A stretch of DNA of 36,832 nt, from the NCBI GenBank assembly GCA_029263215.1, contig JAJCXY010000022.1:1-36832 (forward strand), in the 5' to 3' direction. The stretch is from Acidimicrobiales bacterium (GTDB lineage: Bacteria > Actinomycetota > Acidimicrobiia > Acidimicrobiales > Aldehydirespiratoraceae). Of this stretch, positions 31,283 through 36,832 are shown piece by piece. Numbering within the stretch: the first letter of the stretch is position 1; the number at the start of each line of letters is the position of its first letter. Below the pieces are notes generated by a model. That model worked only from the letters and a program-made list of their open reading frames with translations, made no database searches and was not told where the DNA came from. Made by a program: the position numbers and the translations under genes.

Positions 31283-32743
31283 ATGAAGATGTCCAACCAG
31301 ATCCGAATCGTCGCCATCGCGTTCGCTATGGCCACCGCCGCCAGCATCAACCTCTCACCGGCCGCCGCGGGCACCCTTCCTCCCGGCGGTTCCTTCGTGG
31401 ACGACGACGGCAACACCCACGAGGGGAGCATCGAAGCCATCAAGGCCGAGGGCATCACGACGGGATGTTCGAGCACGCGCTATTGCCCCGATGAGCCGGT
31501 GACACGGGGTCAGATGGCGGCCTTTCTCACCCGCGCCCTCAAGCTTCCGGCCGCCACCACCCCCAGCGGATTCACCGACACCGCCGGCACCTTCGCCGAC
31601 CACATCGAACGCCTCCGCGCCGCCAACATCACCACCGGCTGCGCCCCCACCCTCTACTGCACGACCCGATCGGTCACTCGGGCTGAGATGGCAACCTTTC
31701 TCACCCGCGCCCTCGGCCTGACGCCGATCGTGCCCGACCCGAGGCCGACCCCACTCGCCGGCAACCCGGCCGGGACAGCGGCGGTGCCCGCCGCCGCGGC
31801 CGCGGTCGACACATCGAATCCCGACACCGTCGTCGGCACCGGCACGGCTGCGAGTTGCACAGCGACCGCTGTTGTGGCCGCAGTCGCCCTCGGCGGGGTT
31901 ATCACCTTCGACTGCGGACCCGAGCCGATCACCATCGAGATGACCTCGACGGCCAAGGTGTTCAATAACACCGGGCCCGAGATCGTGATCGACGGAGGCG
32001 GCCTGGTCACGCTCAGCGGCATGGGTCAACGCCGCATCCTCTACATGAACACCTGCGACCCGGCCCAGGTATGGACCACTTCGCATTGCCAGGACCAGGA
32101 CCACCCTCGACTAACGGTTCAGAACCTCGGCTTCACCGACGGAAACTCGACATCGGAAGGCATCGATCTCGAAGGGGGCGGGGGTGCGATCTGGGTACGA
32201 GGCGGTCGGTTCAAGATCGTCAACTCGGTGTTCTTCGACAACCAGTGCGCACCCACCGGGCCCGACGTCGCAGGAGGCGCGGTGCGAGTGTTCAGCCAAT
32301 CGCAAGGCCTACCCGTGTATGTGACCAACTCGACATTCGGGGGAGCCGCGGGCCTCGGCAACACGTGCTCGAACGGCGGAGCGATGGGCAGTATCGGGGT
32401 GTCCATGACCTTCATCAACAGCCTGCTCACCCACAACGACGCCACGGGCTGGGGTGCCAATCCCAACCCCGCCGGCACTCCCGGTGGCGGCAACGGAGGA
32501 GCGATCGCCAACGACGGCAACACCTTCACGCTCACCCTCATCGACACGCTCATCGAAGACAACGTGGCACCCGAGGGCGGCGGCGGTGTGTTCTTCGTGA
32601 GCAACAACCGAACCGGTCATCTCGTGATCACCGACTCCGAGCTGAGGCGCAACCCGAGCCTCGGCTTCGAGACCGCCGGTTACCCCGGCATCTTCTATCT
32701 CGGCAGTGGCCCTCCGCTGGTGACCGGTTCGATCCTTCAGTAG
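31283..32743 (+). CDS. Secreted SLH-like repeat and parallel beta-helix protein
   Basis: The protein has 486 residues. A signal peptide (residues 1-29, hydrophobic core VAIAFAMATAASI, cleavage after SPAAA) precedes two SLH-like repeats of about 50 residues: SFVDDDGN...VTRGQMAAFLTRAL and GFTDTAGT...VTRAEMATFLTRAL. Each holds a close Cys pair (GCSSTRYC, GCAPTLYC), likely a disulfide. After a Pro/Ala linker (about 145-175) a right-handed beta-helix follows with repeated IVNSVF, VTNSTF, FINSLL, LIDTLI and ITDSEL turns, as in polymorphic outer-membrane and pectate-lyase-like proteins. Surface attachment to the cell-wall layer is likely; ligand unknown. It is divergent from the dehydrogenase operon. 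Confidence 0.8.
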   Translation: MKMSNQIRIVAIAFAMATAASINLSPAAAGTLPPGGSFVDDDGNTHEGSIEAIKAEGITTGCSSTRYCPDEPVTRGQMAAFLTRALKLPAATTPSGFTDTAGTFADHIERLRAANITTGCAPTLYCTTRSVTRAEMATFLTRALGLTPIVPDPRPTPLAGNPAGTAAVPAAAAAVDTSNPDTVVGTGTAASCTATAVVAAVALGGVITFDCGPEPITIEMTSTAKVFNNTGPEIVIDGGGLVTLSGMGQRRILYMNTCDPAQVWTTSHCQDQDHPRLTVQNLGFTDGNSTSEGIDLEGGGGAIWVRGGRFKIVNSVFFDNQCAPTGPDVAGGAVRVFSQSQGLPVYVTNSTFGGAAGLGNTCSNGGAMGSIGVSMTFINSLLTHNDATGWGANPNPAGTPGGGNGGAIANDGNTFTLTLIDTLIEDNVAPEGGGGVFFVSNNRTGHLVITDSELRRNPSLGFETAGYPGIFYLGSGPPLVTGSILQ

Positions 32744-32760
32744 ACCGATCGGCATCGGCC

Positions 32761-34734
32761 TCAGGAAACCTCCTCGATCCGAAACGCCGGGGCCACAAGA
32801 TCGACGACCACATTCACCGCCCCCACGTCGGAGTCGAGATGGAGATCGTCGCTACGGGGGTAACGATCAGGGTCCGCCTCGATGAAGGAACCGACCTCGA
32901 GAAGCTCCACGTCGTCGTACAACGAGGCGAGTGCGTCCACCAGGTCGAGATAGGCGACCCGTCGGGCTGGATCAGCCGACGCATGCTGAGCGATCTCCAG
33001 ACCGCTGTAGGGCTGGGGCGGCGTGAGGAAGACCAGCAGCGCGCCCGCCGCCGCCGCATCCGCCACAAGGCCTTCGTAGGCGCCACTGAGTGTGGTGCGC
33101 ACCACAGGATCGAGAATGGATGTCCACTGCTGTGTGAGCTTGTTGTAGTGGTCGAACATCACCGCACCGTGATCGACCACCAACACCAGATCGGTGCCCT
33201 GCTCCGGGGTAACCCGGCAACCCTCGAACCACTCGAATACGCCCACCGTCGCATCCCCCTCGACCACACCGACCGTCGACCAGACATCAAGGAGTTCGCT
33301 GGTGAACAGCGGCGAGCAGGCGATCTCCGACGCGGAAACCAGAACGCCACCCAAACGATCGACCCATCCCTGCAGGGCCGGCTCGAGGGCCACGCCGGTG
33401 GAGTCGCCGAGCACCAGCACAGTGGGGCGGGGCGGAAGCGGGATCCGAGTGTCGACCAACTCGGTGGTGGTGACGGGTGCGACGGTGGTGGTGCTGGTGG
33501 ACTCGAGCGGGGCGGTGCTGGTGCCGGCCGGGTCGATGGAGGTGGCAGGTGGTGGCTGGGTTGTCGACGGCGCCTCCGAAACTTCTTCGAGAGCTGCAGC
33601 CGTTGCCGCCGCGACCACCTCGTCGGACGCCGGCTTCGGCGCCGTCCAGAGCACGACCGAACCGAGCGCGCCCACCACCACCGTTGCCGTGGCGAGGGTG
33701 GTGAACGGATGCCTCATCAACTTCCCCGTCCGGATCGGCATCTCCACCAGCCGGTAAGACACCTCCGCAAGTGCCGCAGTGAGAGCCAGGGCCACCACGG
33801 CAGGCACCTCGATCAACACCAGCAGGGGCCAGTGGAAGAGGTAGATCGCGTAGCTTCGGGTGCCGAGCCAAACCATTGGCCGCCACTCGAGCGGGCCGGT
33901 GGGGCCACCTCCGACGATGGACGCCACCACCACCGCGGAACAGACGGCAATCACCGGAAGAGCACCTCCGAACACCAGCGAGGACGACTCCTCGAGGGTG
34001 ACGGTCCACCAGATGAGCACTGCCGCCGCCGCCAACGCCGCACTCCTCGGGATCCACATCCGTCGGCCGCCGGCCACCCAGGCCGCGAGTGCCGCGCCGG
34101 TGAGCACCTCCCCGAACCGCACGGGCGTGGCGAAGTACGAATCGGCCGAACCCCACCACAACACCGTGGCGATCACCACCACCACCAGGCCACCGAGGAG
34201 AGCGCGACGTACGCCGAAGAGGAGCAACAGGGGCGGCCACAGGATGTAGACCTGCTCTTCGATCGAGAGGCTCCACATGTGGGCCAGCGGCTGGAGGGTG
34301 GTGTCGAATATCGCCTCATAGCCTCCTTCGGCCGAGGCAGCTCGCCAGTTGTGCACGTAGACGAGCGCCGCGAAGGCGTCGCGGGTCACTTCCCTCAGGG
34401 AGTCGACATCGACGATGGCGGTGCCGGCCACTACACCGACGAGAGTGAGGAGGGCGGCCGGAAGCAGGCGACGGCCCCGCCGCCGCCAGAAGTCGAGCGG
34501 TGTGGCATCGCCGACCAGGTGCTCCCTGATGATGATGCCGGTGATGAAATAGCCCGACAGGGTGAAGAAGACCGAAACTCCCACCCAGCCGCCTGAAACA
34601 GTGCGCGGCCAGGCGTGAAAGACCACCACGGCAACAACCGCTAGGCCTCGCAGGCCATCGAGGGCAGGGATGCGCTCAACGCGTTTCACGACGCTTGAGT
34701 ATGGCGGCGAGACCTCACTACTCATCCCCAGCAC
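32761..34734 (-). CDS. OafA/YrhL-type acyltransferase with C-terminal SGNH domain
   Basis: The longest frame has 657 residues. An Acyltransferase_3 membrane domain (about 20-370) shows RIPALDGLRGLAVVAVVVFH, a VFFTLSGYFITGI segment and the hallmark MWSLSIEEQVYILWP. A Thr/Pro/Ser-rich linker (about 405-445) leads to an extracytoplasmic SGNH hydrolase-like domain with VLVLGDSTGVAL and a final DDLHLD (Asp-x-x-His). These proteins O-acetylate peptidoglycan, polysaccharide or lipid by moving acetyl groups across the membrane. Starts GTG 34734, ATG 34725 and GTG 34689 are all possible; the last gives the shortest tail before the family domain. Its 3' end is 17 bp from the SLH gene. Confidence 0.9.
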   Translation of the reverse strand: MLGMSSEVSPPYSSVVKRVERIPALDGLRGLAVVAVVVFHAWPRTVSGGWVGVSVFFTLSGYFITGIIIREHLVGDATPLDFWRRRGRRLLPAALLTLVGVVAGTAIVDVDSLREVTRDAFAALVYVHNWRAASAEGGYEAIFDTTLQPLAHMWSLSIEEQVYILWPPLLLLFGVRRALLGGLVVVVIATVLWWGSADSYFATPVRFGEVLTGAALAAWVAGGRRMWIPRSAALAAAAVLIWWTVTLEESSSLVFGGALPVIAVCSAVVVASIVGGGPTGPLEWRPMVWLGTRSYAIYLFHWPLLVLIEVPAVVALALTAALAEVSYRLVEMPIRTGKLMRHPFTTLATATVVVGALGSVVLWTAPKPASDEVVAAATAAALEEVSEAPSTTQPPPATSIDPAGTSTAPLESTSTTTVAPVTTTELVDTRIPLPPRPTVLVLGDSTGVALEPALQGWVDRLGGVLVSASEIACSPLFTSELLDVWSTVGVVEGDATVGVFEWFEGCRVTPEQGTDLVLVVDHGAVMFDHYNKLTQQWTSILDPVVRTTLSGAYEGLVADAAAAGALLVFLTPPQPYSGLEIAQHASADPARRVAYLDLVDALASLYDDVELLEVGSFIEADPDRYPRSDDLHLDSDVGAVNVVVDLVAPAFRIEEVS

Positions 34735-34745
34735 TCATCCCCAGC
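34720..34745. repeat. 13-bp tandem duplication at the acyltransferase start
   Basis: ACTCATCCCCAGC occurs twice head to tail (34720-34732 and 34733-34745). On the minus strand each copy reads GCTGGGGATGAGT, so the start context GGGG-ATG is duplicated. Because the unit is 13 bp, the upstream ATG (34738) is out of frame with the gene and opens a six-codon frame that ends at a TAG just inside the real coding start. Confidence 0.7.
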
Positions 34746-34767
34746 GCCGACCCGCCGACTGGAAGAG

Positions 34768-35661
34768 GTGACCGTTCGAGCCATAGCGAACTGCCCTCAC
34801 TGCCGAGCACTCCTTCAGGGGCCTACCTGTTCGATCTGCGGCAAGAGTCCGCGCGAGCAGGTCGAGATCGTCGACCAGGCGCCGCCCCCATCGGCCTGGG
34901 CAACCGACTTCGACACCCGCCGGCTCGCCATCATGGGTACGACGATCGGAGTCGTGTTGATCGCCGCCCTCGGCGGATGGTTCCTCCTCAATCGTCCCGA
35001 GCCGCCTCCCACTCCAAACGCCCTCCCCGCTCCGTCGCCCACGACGATCAGGGTGGATGTCGAGTCGCCCACCGTGGGACGGCCCGATGCTCCGTCCGAC
35101 GTGGTCCCTGATCCCACGATCGAGGTCGAGTCCGGTGCCGAGCGCACGATCGGCGATGGAGCCAGCCCCTGGGAGGCTCCGATACCCGTCGACATTCTCA
35201 CCGGCGAACTGTTGGCCGACGGCAACTACCAGTCTGGTATCGATGAAGTCGCTCGCCTGCTCGACCGTGGATCGGCCGGATTCGATTTCAGCGACCCGGC
35301 CCTGTTGGCGAGCGCCAGCGGCATCGATTTCGCGACGGCCGAGACCAACCAGCCCTTCGGCGCCCGCGGCGTCGGGTTCAACGGCGAGCAAGTCGCCGAC
35401 CTGTGGCTGTTCGCCGCTCCGCTCGGCGAGCAGAGTGCTTCGAGCGCCTACGTCGACGCGGCCACAGCCCAGTGGCCCATCGAGGCGGCCACCGAGCAGT
35501 TCTCGCCAGGGGTCGGGGTGCGGATCCACCTGGTCGCGAATGACGGGGAGATCGCCGTGTGGGCGGCTCACCTGCCGAACCGCCTGCTCGTCCTCTGGGC
35601 CGCGTCGGACTCAGATCCCGCAACACTAGGGGCTCTCGTCGACGGGTTGGCTTCGAATTAG
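34768..35661 (+). CDS. Zinc-ribbon single-pass membrane protein
   Basis: The protein has 297 residues. The N-terminus carries a zinc ribbon C9-x2-C12...C21-x2-C24 (CPHCRALLQGPTCSICG), then a short linker, one membrane helix (about 54-74, IMGTTIGVVLIAALGGWFLL), a Pro/Thr-rich stalk (about 75-110), and an extracytoplasmic domain of about 170 residues with no recognised family. The ribbon should be cytoplasmic. The start is GTG 34768 with GGAAGAG directly upstream; there is no other start before the first Cys. It is divergent from the acyltransferase gene (33 bp between starts) and is followed after 19 bp by the superoxide dismutase. Function unknown. Confidence 0.75.
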   Translation: MTVRAIANCPHCRALLQGPTCSICGKSPREQVEIVDQAPPPSAWATDFDTRRLAIMGTTIGVVLIAALGGWFLLNRPEPPPTPNALPAPSPTTIRVDVESPTVGRPDAPSDVVPDPTIEVESGAERTIGDGASPWEAPIPVDILTGELLADGNYQSGIDEVARLLDRGSAGFDFSDPALLASASGIDFATAETNQPFGARGVGFNGEQVADLWLFAAPLGEQSASSAYVDAATAQWPIEAATEQFSPGVGVRIHLVANDGEIAVWAAHLPNRLLVLWAASDSDPATLGALVDGLASN

Positions 35662-35674
35662 CAACTGCTAGTGT
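35647..35674 (+). promoter_or_regulatory. sod promoter, leaderless
   Basis: TTGGCT (35647-35652), a 16-nt spacer, and TAGTGT (35669-35674), then ATG 6 nt later at 35681. The -35 box lies inside the last codons of the upstream gene. No Shine-Dalgarno is present. Confidence 0.55.
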
Positions 35675-35680
35675 TGGCTT

Positions 35681-36265
35681 ATGGCCATCGAACTACCACC
35701 TCTTCCTTACGCCGACGACGCACTGGCTCCTCACATCAGTGCCCACACGATGAGCTTCCACTACGGAAAGCACCACGCGGCTTACGTCAACAACCTCAAC
35801 GGACTCATCGAAGGCACCGCGCTTGCCAACGCCTCCCTCGAGGACATCATCGTCGGTGCCGACCCCGGCGGCCTTTTCAACAACGCAGCCCAGGTCTGGA
35901 ACCACACCTTCTACTGGAACTCCATGACCCCTGGTGGCGGTGGCGACCCGAGCGGTGACCTCGCCGCTGCGATCGAGTCGAGCTTCGGTTCGATCGACGC
36001 CTTCAAGACCCAGTTCAAGGCCGACTCGGTCGGAAACTTCGGATCGGGCTGGACCTGGTTGGTGCAAAACGACTCGGGTCTCGCGATCGTCAAGACCGAC
36101 GATGCCGACACGCCCCTGGCCCACGGGGGCAAGGCCCTCCTCACGATCGATGTATGGGAGCACGCCTACTACCTCGATTTCCAGAACGCCCGTCCGGCCT
36201 ACGTCGACGCCTACCTCGAGCACCTGGTCAACTGGGAGTTCGCCGCCGCCAACTATTCGGCGTAG
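35681..36265 (+). CDS. sodB: Iron-type superoxide dismutase
   Basis: The protein has 194 residues, the length of bacterial Fe-SOD. Metal ligands are H27 (SFHYGKHH), H75 (QVWNHTFYW), D157 and H161 (DVWEHAYY). The sequence NNAAQVWNHTFYWNSM has the helical Gln (Q71) typical of iron enzymes, and GSGWTWLV lacks the second Gln of manganese enzymes, so iron is the likely metal; cambialism cannot be excluded. It converts superoxide to oxygen and peroxide in the cytoplasm. No signal peptide. Promoter suggests a leaderless, separately transcribed gene. Its 3' end overlaps the convergent SnoaL-like gene by 13 bp. Confidence 0.95.
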   Translation: MAIELPPLPYADDALAPHISAHTMSFHYGKHHAAYVNNLNGLIEGTALANASLEDIIVGADPGGLFNNAAQVWNHTFYWNSMTPGGGGDPSGDLAAAIESSFGSIDAFKTQFKADSVGNFGSGWTWLVQNDSGLAIVKTDDADTPLAHGGKALLTIDVWEHAYYLDFQNARPAYVDAYLEHLVNWEFAAANYSA

Positions 36266-36639
36266 GGGTAACCCCTCAGCTCGCTGCCCGGCTCCGCCGC
36301 GTCGAAGGTCCAATACTGGCGAATCTCGCTGATTTGGCGCGCCACAAATTCGTAGTGCTCTGATCCTCGTACCGTGAACGGGTCGCCGTTGCGGACGCCT
36401 CGCATCGACCACTCGATCGCGGCTGTGGTGCCATCGCCGACGAACGAGTCGACCGTCCATCTCGCGTCGGTCCACCGGTCGCGGATCTTCACCCAGAACA
36501 CCCCGATCGTCTCCGCGCCACGAACCGGATCGTGGTTGGTGTCGTACACGATCGCGTCGGGACTGAAACAGGCGCTGATGTCAGCGGCCGAGCCACTGGT
36601 GCAGGCATGAAAGTAGGAGCGAACAAGCTCTTCGGACAT
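36253..36639 (-). CDS. SnoaL-like / NTF2-fold protein
   Basis: The protein has 128 residues from ATG 36639. The NTF2-like cone fold is suggested by an N-terminal helix ELVRSYFHACTSGSAADISA, then CFSPDAIVYDTNHDPVRGAE, VFWVKIRDRWTDARWTVDSF and paired strands AAIEWSMRGVRNG and YEFVARQISEIRQYWTFD. This pattern is typical of SnoaL_2 ester-cyclase or isomerase relatives; no substrate can be named. A TACGAT box ends 6 nt before the ATG and supports this start rather than one further up. The gene is convergent with sod, with overlapping 3' ends. Confidence 0.82.
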   Translation of the reverse strand: MSEELVRSYFHACTSGSAADISACFSPDAIVYDTNHDPVRGAETIGVFWVKIRDRWTDARWTVDSFVGDGTTAAIEWSMRGVRNGDPFTVRGSEHYEFVARQISEIRQYWTFDAAEPGSELRGYPYAE

Positions 36640-36645
36640 GGCGGG

Positions 36646-36651
36646 ATCGTA
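36646..36651 (-). promoter_or_regulatory. -10 box of the SnoaL-like gene
   Basis: Minus-strand TACGAT (36651 to 36646) ends 6 nt before ATG 36639, again a leaderless layout. No good -35 hexamer was found at 16-18 nt. Confidence 0.4.
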
Positions 36652-36685
36652 GTCGGGAGGGTGTCGGATATTCTTTGATCTGATG

Positions 36686-36714
36686 TTGTATACGAACGTG
36701 TGTTCGTGTATGGT
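36686..36714 (+). promoter_or_regulatory. SOS-box promoter of the DUF222/HNH gene
   Basis: TTGTAT (36686-36691), a 17-nt spacer and TATGGT (36709-36714) form a strong promoter; the ATG at 36722 follows 7 nt later. Within the spacer lies CGAAC-GTGT-GTTCG (36693-36706), a perfect match to the Gram-positive/actinobacterial LexA box core CGAAC-N4-GTTCG. LexA bound here would cover both promoter elements, so DNA-damage induction is predicted. Confidence 0.7.
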
Positions 36715-36721
36715 TTGAGTC

Positions 36722-36832
36722 ATGTTCCTCTCCTCTCACACCTTCCTCGACGGGTTGGGAGTGTTGGGTTTGTCACGCCCTGAGCTCGAAGCCGGGATCG
36801 GTGAACTCTCGAAGCTGGAGGCTCACGTGGTG
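36722..36832 (+). CDS. DUF222/13E12-type HNH endonuclease family protein, partial (5' end)
   Basis: Only the first 37 codons are in the window, open to the right edge: MFLSSHTFLDGLGVLGLSRP, then ELEAGIGELSKLEAHVV. The last part matches the start of DUF222 (13E12 repeat) proteins, where a 'L..eL..gi.eL.rLea..' helix precedes a long helical domain and usually a C-terminal HNH nuclease motif, which lies outside the window. Members of this family in Mycobacterium tuberculosis include LexA-regulated genes, in agreement with the SOS box found here. The family call rests on a short segment. Confidence 0.6.
   Translation, partial: MFLSSHTFLDGLGVLGLSRPELEAGIGELSKLEAHVV

Noticed and set aside
32071..34596. 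Very long plus-strand open frame (over 800 codons) spanning the SLH and acyltransferase genes
   Set aside because: Its translation is rich in Arg, His and Gln without any domain, and it is antisense to a clear acyltransferase. It arises from high third-position GC.
1..36832. CRISPR arrays, rRNA genes and complete prophage
   Set aside because: No regularly spaced repeats, no rRNA-like segments and no phage structural or integrase genes were found on either strand.

Overview
The window is high-GC DNA from an actinobacterium, probably of the class Acidimicrobiia or a related marine lineage (inference). The signs are a Gram-positive-type LexA box, many leaderless start codons behind TAnnnT boxes, a DUF222/13E12-type gene at the right edge, cysteine-paired SLH-like repeats, a type IV pilus locus without a secretin gene, and a DmdA-like DMSP demethylase. 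No rRNA gene, complete tRNA or CRISPR array was seen.

Positions 1-7030 look like an accessory region. They hold a winged-helix regulator (cut by the window edge) with a membrane protein, a decayed IS3-type transposase, the C-terminal stump of an AraC/GyrI-like regulator, a TetR-controlled divergent cassette (membrane protein plus two methyltransferase-like proteins), a VOC-fold protein and a Fic-family AMP transferase. The region ends at a 46-bp 3' fragment of a tRNA-Gly(CCC) gene (7030-7075). Such a fragment is the usual scar of a tRNA-targeting integrative element, and its orientation puts the element to its left, with the intact tRNA outside the window.

From 7100 on the genes look like ordinary chromosome: a PAS-PAS-GGDEF-EAL c-di-GMP protein; ArsR plus an MMPL/RND exporter; a DmdA-like enzyme paired with a phosphoethanolamine-methyltransferase-like enzyme behind a perfect 15-bp-arm palindrome; an MFS transporter; and a yaaA-amidase-HAD run.

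Positions 18247-27796 form a type IV pilus locus in four transcription blocks: pilMN(fused)-pilO-pilP-like (-), pilV-pilW-pilX-like (+), pilB (-), and pilT-pilC-pilA (+). It supplies the inner-membrane platform, extension and retraction motors, minor pilins and major pilin. No prepilin peptidase or secretin gene is present. The c-di-GMP enzyme upstream is a plausible but unproven regulator of surface behaviour.

Positions 27896-31218 (-) are a tightly packed catabolic operon: a D-cysteine-desulfhydrase-family PLP enzyme, an enolase-superfamily protein with an altered active site, and a zinc alcohol dehydrogenase. Then come an SLH/beta-helix surface protein, an OafA-type acyltransferase with an SGNH domain, a zinc-ribbon membrane protein, an iron-type superoxide dismutase, a SnoaL-like protein and the start of a DUF222/HNH gene whose promoter carries an SOS box.

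Recurring features are start/stop overlaps (ATGA, GTGA, TGATG) within operons, and at least nine first genes whose start codon lies only 6-7 nt after a TAnnnT -10 box, which points to widespread leaderless mRNAs.
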